DNA from: Acholoe squamosa
Lineage: Eukaryota > Annelida > Polychaeta > Phyllodocida > Polynoidae
Direction of reading: 5' to 3'
Length of the DNA stretch: 64,000 nt
Assembly: GCA_949317995.1 (NCBI GenBank)
Contig: OX439050.1
Span: forward strand, 55,739,777 to 55,803,776
Positions 21,837-32,200 of the stretch are shown one piece after another (within the stretch, counting starts at the first letter, position 1; each line of letters opens with the position of its first letter). The notes beneath the pieces were generated by a model, which ran no database searches, was not told the origin of the DNA, and saw nothing but the letters and a program-made list of their open reading frames with translations. Made by a program: the position numbers and the translations under genes.

Positions 21837-22563
21837 ACCACATGTATAAGGTGCACCCCATTTATAGGTCACACCCCCACTTCAGGGGAGCATATAAAGC
21901 GGATATTCCACCGTCATCAGTCGGTATAACTTTTGTTAATCCGATTTTTTTCGATATTGCAAAAGTATGGCTACCAGGTCTGCATTACACATAACATATA
22001 TCATGGGGAAACTGAGACAAGGTGAATGCAGATTCATAACACACAGTTTTCAAATACATGAATGACATTCGATGACCCGGTGAGACTGGTTCAGACCACG
22101 GGGGTATATATATTATATTTCCTGATCTGCAGGGGGTTTTCACTCTGTGCAACTTAGCCTCTTCAAGTCATAATGGCTTTCCCCATGTATGACTGGGGAT
22201 AACTCAACACTATTGTGTGCCCTTGTAGGAACACTGTTCTAGCTAAATGCTAACACCAAGAAAAGTGCATTCAAATTGACACTGCTCCTATGTATGTCTA
22301 AACCTAAATCTACCCTACTTTGTGCCAAATTGAAACAACCTCCAAATTTATCTCAACCTTGTTTCAGCAATACAGCCATGCCTACAGTTAGACTGCCTTA
22401 TCGTACAAAGCAATCAGAGTGAATACTGAGCTATTTAATCCCTAAAGCCAATAACCCTAATGCCTAATATAACTTGATGAGATTTGGTCATTTCTAAAGA
22501 AATAGAAACTGGGGAATTCCTACCATTGAAAACACTTTTACAGGAATGCCAGACATTTTTCAG
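21837..22563. other. No gene seen
   Basis: About 730 bases between two MITE-like elements, with no supported coding region or repeat. Confidence 0.5.
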
Positions 22564-23247
22564 TTAAGGATAGTGTATACCCTCTTTTTTAACATTTTCT
22601 GAATATTCAATTGCATATACTTTCATGAATTTTACCTCATTTTGACCACAGATTTTATGTCTTTCAATTTCCTGGTATTAGAAGGTCGGTTGCTAGGGAC
22701 GGAATGCTAATGGAACAAAAACATTCTTTTTCATGTTACTCTTTTTCGGGCGGCCATATGGGGTGGAATATCATGGAAATTGATGGCTCTGTTGATTTAA
22801 ATGTAATCTAGAGATAACTTACTAGGGAAGGATGTCTCATTTAGTCAATATTCTAATTATTAAGGGTTATATAGAATGTTAAAGTAGAAAAACAGGTAAA
22901 AAATGAGGAAATTCACAAAATTCTGGAAAAAATGGGGATTTTCTTCCTTTGGCAACCCCTGTAGACCTTAATAATTGAAATTGTCACTAAACGAGACACC
23001 CTTCCCTGCTAAATCATCTCTAGATTACATTCAAATCATTAAAACCATCGATTTAAATGATATTCCCCCCTATATAGCCATGAAAAAGAATGTTTTTGTT
23101 CCATAAGCATTCTGTCCCTAGTAACCGGCCCTCTAATGCCAGGAGACTGAAAGAAACAAAATGTGTGATGCAAATTCACAAAATTAAATGTAATTGAATA
23201 CTCAGAAAATGTAGAAAAGGATGGGTGTATGTATACACTATCCTTAA
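22564..23247. mobile_element. 684-bp foldback element flanked by TTAA
   Basis: Ends TTAAGGATAGTGTATAC and GTATACACTATCCTTAA are exact reverse complements. The two arms of roughly 310 bp stay alignable as reverse complements to the centre near 22.9 kb (for example GGAACAAAAACATTC on the left against its complement on the right). TTAA at both ends could be a target duplication as made by piggyBac-like transposases. No ORF: a non-autonomous element. Confidence 0.9.
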
Positions 23248-26044
23248 ATCAATATCCAATGGAGAACTGCAACCTTTGCTTAATCAAAAAGAAATGACAC
23301 CTTTGAGTGACTATTCAGCCCAACCTGTATTTTTTATCAAAGCGCATTTCCATGATTCCAGAATTCATCCCTTAGACAAACATCAGTGTTTGCTAATTGC
23401 AAATTGAAATATCACAGTGAATTTATGTTAGTATCTGAATAGGGCTGTGATTGCAGTATGGAATTATCATAGTGCTGACAATCACCCTTCATGCAGCTAC
23501 AGCCCCCATATGTACAGAGTAATGCCCATGTGTACTCAAGAGGAAACCTCATAAGGACAACTGCCATAAACCCCTAGAGATGTGTAAGCTGCACTCTTAT
23601 TGAGGCCAAGGCCATAGATATTGGATAACCTTCAAGCCGCACCTTGAAAATCAAAGGTTTAGAAGTGTTTATATAACCACCTATAAACAGGACTCTCCTT
23701 TATTTTCCCACCTTTAAGTAATGCAATAAGGAATGCATGTAAGCCATGTCCTATATACAGAAGTATATAACAAAATACTAAATAACCTCCCTCTTGTAAA
23801 TAACTAGCATTGTGGTTGTGATGCTAAATGGTAATCAAGCTCTCAGCACATTATGCAAGCAATTGAGTTATTATAAATAGACAGACCTGACAAGACAAAC
23901 CATACTAATGGCATCCCTGCCAGTGCCTAGTCATTCTGGAAATTCTCATTTTGTGGACAATGTTTTGTTGATCTTGCTTATTGAGACTCGTGGGATGTCA
24001 TCATTGGCTGTAGAAGTTTCAGTTCTAGATCTCTAGGGGCAATTTCTCAATAAAATTAACAAACATGATAGATAAATGTGCTCAAGGTTCCCAATTTATG
24101 ATGTGTGAACTTTATTGGTTATGGACAAATTAATAGTTTGATACACTTGGCTATTTGGCCCTTGGGTAGTTTGGATAACCCGTGACAACTGTACTGTCCA
24201 CCGGCCACCCGGATATAGAGTAGGGTACTTATTATTCTGAAATACAGTTGTAGCTGCAGTAGGTATAAAACCAATGACCCCCAAGTGTATTCCACTGTAG
24301 GCACAGCAGGGGTAATTATAGCCTATTTACAATTGCGCCTGAAAGTGTACTGTTGTACTCTTAAGCAACAGGCAATTTTAAATTTTAATTCTCCTCAACC
24401 CTTGGCTCTTATTCCAGACCAGTGCTTATTTGAATGCTGCCATAAGTGGTTAAGATTATGATACCCCTTACACCAAGACCAGCACTTCCGTGAAACCTTG
24501 GCATTTAAGTGAGCCACTACTACACAGCACTGTTATTCCAATTACTACTCTAAACATTGACTCAATTGGAAGGCTAAAGGGGATATTGAATTCAATAAAC
24601 AAAGCAAGCACTGCCTAGCTATGTAATTCTGTGAGTAAAAGAATTATTGAATTACATAATATAGTCAGGCATGAGTGTTGCCAACTACTTTGTAAGAAGA
24701 AGAGGAAATATTCAGCTGCTGGTTATGAAAGTTTTTCTTTTAGTGATAAATAACAAATTTCCACAGGAAATCCTTGGCAATCGAGTGAACTAGTCCAATT
24801 CTCTCGGCTGACTCGTCAAACCAATCTTCAACTGATTTTGAGAAAAAGAATTTGTTTTACCATTTATGACTTAACACCATATTTGGTTGTTCTTGACTTC
24901 AAGAGTGGATTTTCTGTTTGACTTGTAACGTTTGAGGAGAAAAAAAGCTAACCTAACTACTCCAGATTTCCAGAAACTCCCTAGTTATCCTTCTATCAAA
25001 TCATTCCTAAAACAGAATTTAAGGCTGATATTTAAGTTAAGTTTAAGGTTCATAATCAATGATCAGTACAGTACGTACCTAATGCCTTAGTGGTACTTGA
25101 AGGGTTAAATGAATAGACCGTGCCATATGATTGGTCTGAGCTCTTGTTTTTCTACCCTATTTATCATATGCAGCATGTGTGACTGTGAGACAGAGGCACA
25201 TGGTAATGTAAATACCTTATGTCCTTGCATAGTCCAAATGATTGGCATATCTGTCGAAAAACACAAGGCAAGAAAAACAATGTGTTGTTCTCAGCTTTAC
25301 AGGGTTGGCAGCACCCACATACCTGCCAGTTGTAGAGTGGTGAGAGGGGCACAGGCATGTGACAAGTAGTCCACAAAAACATAACCGGCGCATACAGTAC
25401 TACTGCCACTCCTCCGTGTAGTCAAAAAGGTTTCAGGTGCCATGACGTCAAATCTAGCTTAGGTGGGGAGATGTTTGTTTTTCTCTCTTAGGTTATTTCT
25501 CAGAAATTAGATCTAGACCTGCAAATTAGGACAATGACTCACAGACAACTCGAGGGTTACATGAACAAGATATTAACTTTTTTTTCTATGTTTGAATTAA
25601 TTGCATAAAAAGACATAACATTACTTCTGCTTTGGAGGGTAGCATCAGGTTTTCTGAAACAATTGTTTTTGTAGCCTGACCGCTTGCATTCCTTCCTAAA
25701 AACATAACAATGTAGCAGCTAGAGACATCATGACAACCCCTGTAAATATTAAGCTGTAATCTGTACCATTGATCCACACCTGCTTATTATGAATTTAAAA
25801 AAAAAGAAATGAAAAGTTGACACTGACCATGGCAACCAACAGTGTATACAAATACAAGATACTAATTTTGTTCCTAAAAAACTCCAAATGGCTAGTGACA
25901 CTGGAAATAAGATATCATCTTTGTCATCTGTGTCGTGGTTTTACATTGTAAAATTAAAAGGAGCTCATCCTGTGAAAGATGAAGACGCTGTTTCCTTATC
26001 CATCTACATGCCACATCACGGACCAATAGCAACCCAGGTGTTTG
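23248..26044. other. Diverged duplicate of the 4.4-kb array unit, no gene
   Basis: Segments match the tandem array downstream of element 2: 23.4-23.6 kb with 46.6-46.8 kb, 25.1-25.5 kb with 47.5-47.9 kb (TTTATCATATG and CTGACAAGTAGTGCACAAC-like words), and 25.9-26.04 kb with 43.87-43.92 kb. It is cut by the insertion of element 2 at 26048. No supported coding region. Confidence 0.65.
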
Positions 26045-26048
26045 CAAT

Positions 26049-26466
26049 TGTAGGGGTATGGTATTTTACACTTTAACGTTCATGCACCCGTGAGACTCAG
26101 ACCTAGGTCCTTCGGGTGTGGTGGGGGAATCCGGATGGCAGGTGGCAGCACCTGCCTCTGGGTTCGTATCCACTACACCAGGGGGCCTACCACTCGTCCG
26201 CCACACGTCACGTGGCCGGTCTGAGTTTCGCGGGCTTTTCCCCTATATAAGGCTGGTCCTAGCCCTAGGTTCCTCAGTAGTGGTTTACCCACTGCTCAAC
26301 CAGGTTGTTACCCGAAAGGGTAACCGAATGCACTAGCAGCATGTAGTCCTCTGAGGCTGTGATCGTATGTAACGCAAGCTCTGAAATAAAAGCTCGGTTG
26401 CCTACCCGGAAACTTTTCTCTCTCTTCGTTATGATTTAATCTAACTTAACGAGACGAACCACTACA
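26049..26466 (+). repeat. Element 2, 5' LTR
   Basis: TG...CA ends. TATATAA at 26244-26250 and AATAAA at 26385-26390 give a plausible promoter and poly(A) signal. Upstream of the TATA box is CACGTG within CACGTCACGTGG, an E-box/CRE-like cluster. A perfect hairpin, GTTACCC / GGGTAAC with a GAAA loop (26307-26324), lies in the region that would be near the 5' end of the RNA. Confidence 0.97.
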
Positions 26467-26467
26467 C

Positions 26468-26479
26468 TGGTGCCGTGAC
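26468..26479 (+). other. Element 2 primer-binding site, probable tRNA-His
   Basis: TGGTGCCGTGAC begins one base after the LTR. Its complement, GTCACGGCACCA, is the 3' end expected of a eukaryotic tRNA-His (acceptor stem GCCGTGA pairing TCACGGC, then A and CCA). The match stops after 12 bases. Confidence 0.65.
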
Positions 26480-26509
26480 CAGTTGGTCTTCGGGTAAGCG
26501 CAGTCAGAA

Positions 26510-29251
26510 ATGACTGAGCTGAGCCCAGTTAGGGGAAATGGCTCAAATCGTGAGCTAGACTCCCCGATGGAGGATGGTGAAATCAAGTCACCACCCCAAG
26601 GTACGGAGTGGAGGGATCCACTAGAACACTACCCTGATGGGTTAGAAGATGTAAGAAGAAACTTACATCATGAACTGGATGAATTTGGAGACTCCTTATT
26701 CATGCCAGGAGGTACTTCGAAACCTGCACCAATGCATAAAAGTACTGCTCAATTTGGTAAATTACCATTTGAGGTACCAAAGCCTAGTGCAGGTATGTTT
26801 GAAACTCCATACAGTTCTCGAATTAAACACCAAAAATGTGGATTCGAAAAGAACAAAATGGACGAGCTTGAAGACATGAGAGCTGAATACGAGAAGATCC
26901 AGAAGGATCTTATTACACTGACCGGAACCCGAGACAAGATTCTGACTGAAAACAAACAGTTGATATCGGAACGTCTCGATTACGATCAGAGTTGTAGACG
27001 CCAACAACAATTGTTGTTGGATCAGATGGAGAAAGAAAAGCAAGATTTTCAACTCCAGCACGAACAGTATCGTGATGCACTATATACGGCGGATCTGGAA
27101 TACAGAGCCTCGTATGATGAGTTGAATAGAACTAAACAAGAGTTAAATTCAACTCAATCGGCCTACGGCAAGTATCAAGAAGAGCTGAAGAAAATAGAAT
27201 CAGCCTTCAAAGATGCTCGGGAAACGTACCAAAAACAGACCGATGAGCATGAAAAACTCAAAGATCAATTGATACGCGAATCCACAGATTTGGCTGTTAA
27301 ACAGACTAAAATGATGGATGATTATTCCGAACTGGAGGCTAAAGCTATCCAGATGTCAAAGTATCTAGAAGATACTGGTCGTGCAGTAGGCACTCTTGAA
27401 TCAGACTTCACTGTTTCAGGAATTGCCCTAAACACGACAAGTAACCAGATGTTCTCTTTGAGGGGCAATGACGGGGTAACAGAGACAACTGTACCTCGTT
27501 ATGAAGGAGTAAAGAGTCATCAGGTTAGATTTACAGATAATACCTCTATACCTCTTGGTCTAGGTACGGGAAATAAAGGGGATAATTCTGCGAGTGGAGC
27601 TAAACAAAGCCGCTCGGCAGGAAGCTCCACCTTTGACGGCGGATGGCCACAACAGTCACCTTTAGGGGGACCAAATGGCCCGTATGCCCAGTATGGATGG
27701 AATCAGTCCCAAACAGGAACGAATCCGTCCAATGGTAACACCCGGAACACGTCCGGAGGAACAACCGGACGAGCACCCGGAGGTTCCAGTACAGCTGGGG
27801 GGCAATCCGGATGTGATCAAGGATCCGGACCCTCAAGCGATCGTTCCAGGAGCAGACCCTCTGCCAGTGGGACTGGTTTCAATAATGGAAATCAGTCGTA
27901 TGGAACAGGAGGAAACACTAATCCCAATAGTGGTTTCTTTAGCTTTGGTGGAAATACACAACCCACCAATGGTCCAGGGCCGGCTCCCCAAACCAGTGGA
28001 TACACCTTTTCACAGGTGCCTCCATACGGAGCAGGGGGATCAGGAGGTGGAGGAGGACCACCATCCGGAGGCTTTGGAAGTACTTATGGTACGAATCCTC
28101 CAAGGAAAAAGAGACTCAGTCGCCGAGTATCTCTTTCTCCAGGGTTACAAGCGCTGCATGATTCTAATGCAGCGATTGCTAACTTAGGTGTTGATTGTTA
28201 CAATCAAGGTCTGGACGATACGGAGATCATGGAATGGAGTAAGGGTTTAACCCTTACTGGATCCACGAATCCGGCTCGTAGAGTAGCTAAGATACCTACC
28301 CCCTTTAATGCCAAGAACCCTTGGAAGGAGGAGTATCAAGGCTGCGCGGATGTCTTTAACTGCAATGGATGGGGTAAAGCGGAAGCTCTGCCTTATTTAG
28401 TATGCTGGTTAAAGGAAGGCGACGGAAAAGGAGCCGTGGAACAATGGAGAGATTCTCAAATAACAGGACTCTCAGCCCATATGAAGTATGATGAACTCAT
28501 AGAGATTGCTTCATATTTATATGGGAATATAGTTGGAGAAGACCCTTGGCTGACGTTCACTAAAAGAACACAGAAGCCCAAGGAGTCTGCCAAAGTGTTC
28601 GGCTTAGAATGTCAACGACTGTTGCATAAAGCCAGACCTCAATGGAGACTAGATGATGAATGCTTCCTAGATGAGATGTTTAAACAATTCATTGAAGGAT
28701 TGCGGAATCAAGAACACAGGACAGTAGCCTGTGAAGCTTGGAAGAATGATGCCTCTTTGACAGATTTGTTCCAGTCCCTAGATCATTATGATCGAAAGGC
28801 CCGTATCTTTGCCGGGAAGGTACCCCAACGGATGTCAGCAATGATAATCCCGGAGGGAATACCCGAAACCGATTCATCCGAATCAGGGGAACCTGACGAA
28901 GATGAAAACGTTGGGGCCATTGGCCAAGGGAACCCCCGGTACAACCGGAACTGGGGAAAGAAACCGGGTTACGTCAAGGAGAAAGTGATCACTTCTAAAC
29001 CTCCTGTGACTCAACCCGATACCAAACCCACGACGGGTCCTTCTTTATCAGAGGACCTGGTTAACAATTTGGTAAAGAAGATTACTGAAAATCTTAGGAG
29101 GCCTAAGCCTGATAGGACTGTTGTGACATGCTTCCGATGTCAGGAAACTGGGCATTATGCTGCCGAGTGTGAGGCAGATAAGCCAGTTTATAGAAACACT
29201 CGTTACCGGAGCAATCCGGGTAAGGAGGACTCAGTGAAGAAGGAAAACTGA
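26510..29251 (+). CDS. gag: Element 2 gag, 913 codons
   Basis: Structural protein that packages element RNA in cytoplasmic particles. The ATG at 26510 is the first after the 43-base leader that holds the primer-binding site. Order: charged N terminus (1-110), a long coiled coil rich in Glu, Lys and Gln (about 114-300), a Gly/Ser/Asn/Pro-rich linker (355-530), a basic patch PRKKRLSRR (about 530-540), a retrotransposon-gag capsid-like domain (about 590-760, with AVEQWRD and a later FIEGLRN), an acidic linker, and one CCHC zinc knuckle at C874, C877, H882, C887. Long for a Gypsy Gag, mainly because of the coiled coil and linker. It ends in TGA directly after the frameshift heptamer. A possible splice donor, CGG/GTAAGC at 26494, precedes it. 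Confidence 0.93.
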   Translation: MTELSPVRGNGSNRELDSPMEDGEIKSPPQGTEWRDPLEHYPDGLEDVRRNLHHELDEFGDSLFMPGGTSKPAPMHKSTAQFGKLPFEVPKPSAGMFETPYSSRIKHQKCGFEKNKMDELEDMRAEYEKIQKDLITLTGTRDKILTENKQLISERLDYDQSCRRQQQLLLDQMEKEKQDFQLQHEQYRDALYTADLEYRASYDELNRTKQELNSTQSAYGKYQEELKKIESAFKDARETYQKQTDEHEKLKDQLIRESTDLAVKQTKMMDDYSELEAKAIQMSKYLEDTGRAVGTLESDFTVSGIALNTTSNQMFSLRGNDGVTETTVPRYEGVKSHQVRFTDNTSIPLGLGTGNKGDNSASGAKQSRSAGSSTFDGGWPQQSPLGGPNGPYAQYGWNQSQTGTNPSNGNTRNTSGGTTGRAPGGSSTAGGQSGCDQGSGPSSDRSRSRPSASGTGFNNGNQSYGTGGNTNPNSGFFSFGGNTQPTNGPGPAPQTSGYTFSQVPPYGAGGSGGGGGPPSGGFGSTYGTNPPRKKRLSRRVSLSPGLQALHDSNAAIANLGVDCYNQGLDDTEIMEWSKGLTLTGSTNPARRVAKIPTPFNAKNPWKEEYQGCADVFNCNGWGKAEALPYLVCWLKEGDGKGAVEQWRDSQITGLSAHMKYDELIEIASYLYGNIVGEDPWLTFTKRTQKPKESAKVFGLECQRLLHKARPQWRLDDECFLDEMFKQFIEGLRNQEHRTVACEAWKNDASLTDLFQSLDHYDRKARIFAGKVPQRMSAMIIPEGIPETDSSESGEPDEDENVGAIGQGNPRYNRNWGKKPGYVKEKVITSKPPVTQPDTKPTTGPSLSEDLVNNLVKKITENLRRPKPDRTVVTCFRCQETGHYAAECEADKPVYRNTRYRSNPGKEDSVKKEN

Positions 29252-32200
29252 GAGGGGGTGTCCACAATGGCAACCGGATTACCCCCAGAGTGAGTGATTG
29301 CCATGACTGCCAGCCTATCGCAGCTTGCGGTACTGGCAAGAATCCTCTAGCGATTTCGCCCAGCAGTGAAGCTAAGGAGCCTGATCAGTTCCTTACTCAT
29401 GAGGCTGGGGAGACTGATAGTACACCAGGTGTCAAGAACCGGCAGAAGAACACAGAGGGGAAACCCGATATCAGTCCAGAGGGAGCGGCCAATGAGTTGG
29501 CCAGGGTGGGGTGTGCCCAGTTCCCCCCGGGTCATCCTTGTCTCGAATTCTTAAAGGGATGTGGATTTGACCTCGGCGCTAAGACGGAACTTGCTAAGTA
29601 TGCAAGTAGTCCTACCTACTTGAAAGGTAGGAGGTGGTACGCAGTTGTATCTGTGAGTGGTAGATCCGCTGAGTTTCTTGTCGATACGGGTGCTAGCCAC
29701 TCCTGTATTGCTAAGAGATTCTACGATCTTTTGCCTACGGATCATGAAACTTTCAAAACGGAAGGAAATGCTCGTACGGCCGACGGTAGCATGATACAAA
29801 CGTTCGGTAGAACATGTATGAGGTTCAGTCTACAGGAAGATAAGGACTTCATCCTTACCCCTACTGTGGCGAACATCGCGGATGATGGTATACTCGGTCT
29901 GGATTTTGCTGCATTATATGGAGCAAGGTTAGATTCCCAGAGGGGAATATTGGAAGTGAGAGACCCGTACCATCTCGAAGTACAATGTGTACTTAGGCAA
30001 GTAAGCAGTGTAGCCAGTGTAGCCCAGACTGTTAAGATACCACCAGGCACAGCCTGTGATGTCTTATGTCGAGCGGACAGACAGTTTTCAGGAAAAACTG
30101 GAGTTGTAGAGCCAGACATGGCCATGTTGTCAAGTATCGGATTGGAATCCGCTGATGTTCTAGTAGCTAACGCTGCTTGGACGGTGGTTCCTATATCCAA
30201 TACCGGTAACAAGACTGTCTATGTACAGAAGGATACGATCCTTGGATCGGTTGTCTTATCCGAATTGATAGAAGACTGTAAACATGTTTCGGCACCCGGA
30301 GCCCCTTCCTCACCCGAAAGGAGCCCGGAACTAGACACTCTAGTAGCCGAAAGCCATGTAGAAAGTGATGAACAACGTGAAGCTCTAACTGACTTGTTGT
30401 ACAAGTACCGTAAAGCTTTTGCAGCACCGAGTGAACAATTGGGGCGTACCGATAAAGTACTGCATACGATTGACACTGGTGAGAATGAACCTTTTAAGAT
30501 TCCTTATAGAAGACTCCCACTAGCCAAAAAAAAGGTAGCTGAGGAGGAGATAGCTAAAATGCTTGAACAGGATGTAATAATTCCATCAACCAGTCCTTGG
30601 TCTAGCCCTGTGTGCATGGTGACCAAGAAAGATGGTAGCATCCGTTTCTGCATAGATTACCGGAAATTGAATGGTATGACCAAGAAGAATTCATATCCCT
30701 TACCACGGATCGATGAGACTATAGACTCCCTTGGAGGTAAGCAATGGTATTGCTCTCTAGACTTACAATCCGGGTACTGGCAAGTGGGTATGCATCCGAA
30801 AGATATGGAGAAGACGGCCTTTTCCAGTCATATTGGATTATTCCAGTATAATGTGATGCCGTTTGGATTGTGCAATGCACCGGCGACATTTGAAGCCATG
30901 ATGGAAACTTTATTAAGTGACCTTTTATGGAAGAAATGTCTCGTCTATCTAGACGATGTGATTGTCTTTGGAAAGACATACGAAGAATGCTTGGAAAATT
31001 TAGGTATGGTCCTGGAAAGGATCATAACTAATGGTTTGAAGCTGAAACCCAAGAAGTGCGATCTTTTCAAAAGATCTATTAATTACTTGGGGCGAATAAT
31101 CTCGAATGAAGGGATTAAAGCCGATCCGGAGAAACTGGATGCCGTGTCAAATTGGCAAGCACCCACGAATGCGAAAGAAGTTAGGTCCTTCCTCGGATTC
31201 TGTTCCTACTACCGGGACTTTATCCCAGGATATTCAAGGGTTGCCTTTCCTATCCAGAGTTTGTCCCACTGGACACCCGGGATCAGAAAGGAACGATTCC
31301 CTTGGGGACCCGAGCAAGACGAGGCCTTTATGAAAATAAAGGATTTGTTTGCTATCACACCTGTGTTGAGATACCCCACGGAGAATGATCATTTCATTCT
31401 AGATACTGATGCTAGTAATGAAAGCATAGGAGCCGCCCTTTCTCAGGTCCAGGATGGGGTCGAAGTTCCTATAGCCTTCGCTAGTAACACGTTGAGTAAA
31501 TCTCAAAGAAACTATTGTACCACTAAACGTGAGTTGTTGGCTGTGGTGGTCTATACGAAGAAGTTCAAGCACTTTTTGTGGGGGAGTGATTTCACTCTAC
31601 GGACTGATCACTCTTCCCTCAGATGGTTATTGAACTTCAAAGATGCAGAGGGGATGATAGGTCGCTGGTTAGCGCACCTATCCGAATTCGGTCTAAATCA
31701 CAGCCAGATTGAACACCGAGCCGGGGCAAAGCATTTGAATGCAGATGCTTTGTCTAGAATCCCAGTGAGGAAATGTGCAAATGCTGAGTGCACTGATTGT
31801 GGAGCACACAATGCTGTGTTGGCAGGGGTTCGAGTTCCATTCGAAACCCATCCGGAACATGTCTTGAATTGGTCCTTGGAGACCATCAGGCAGTTCCAGA
31901 AGTCTGATGCAGTCACATCACGTTTGATTAAATTCCTTAATCAGGGTATCTGTCCCCCAAGACCCGTAGTGTCATTGGAGAACAGAGAGATGAGACGATT
32001 CTTAGCTCAATGGGCCGAGCTAAAAGTCCGGGATGGTATTCTGTTTCGATGGAAGAACCATTCTAATAGGAACAAAACCTTGCAAGTTGTCATACCTAGT
32101 GCTATGCGACGAGATATTATGTATTTCTGTCATGGACATAGAACTAGTGGGCACTTTGGAAAGAAAAGGTCTCTAGAACGTCTGACCAGACGATACTATT

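Noticed and set aside
26118-26336. 72-codon frame in the LTR, repeated at 39094-39312
   Set aside because: Lies across the LTR promoter and leader; identical because the LTRs are identical, no motif.
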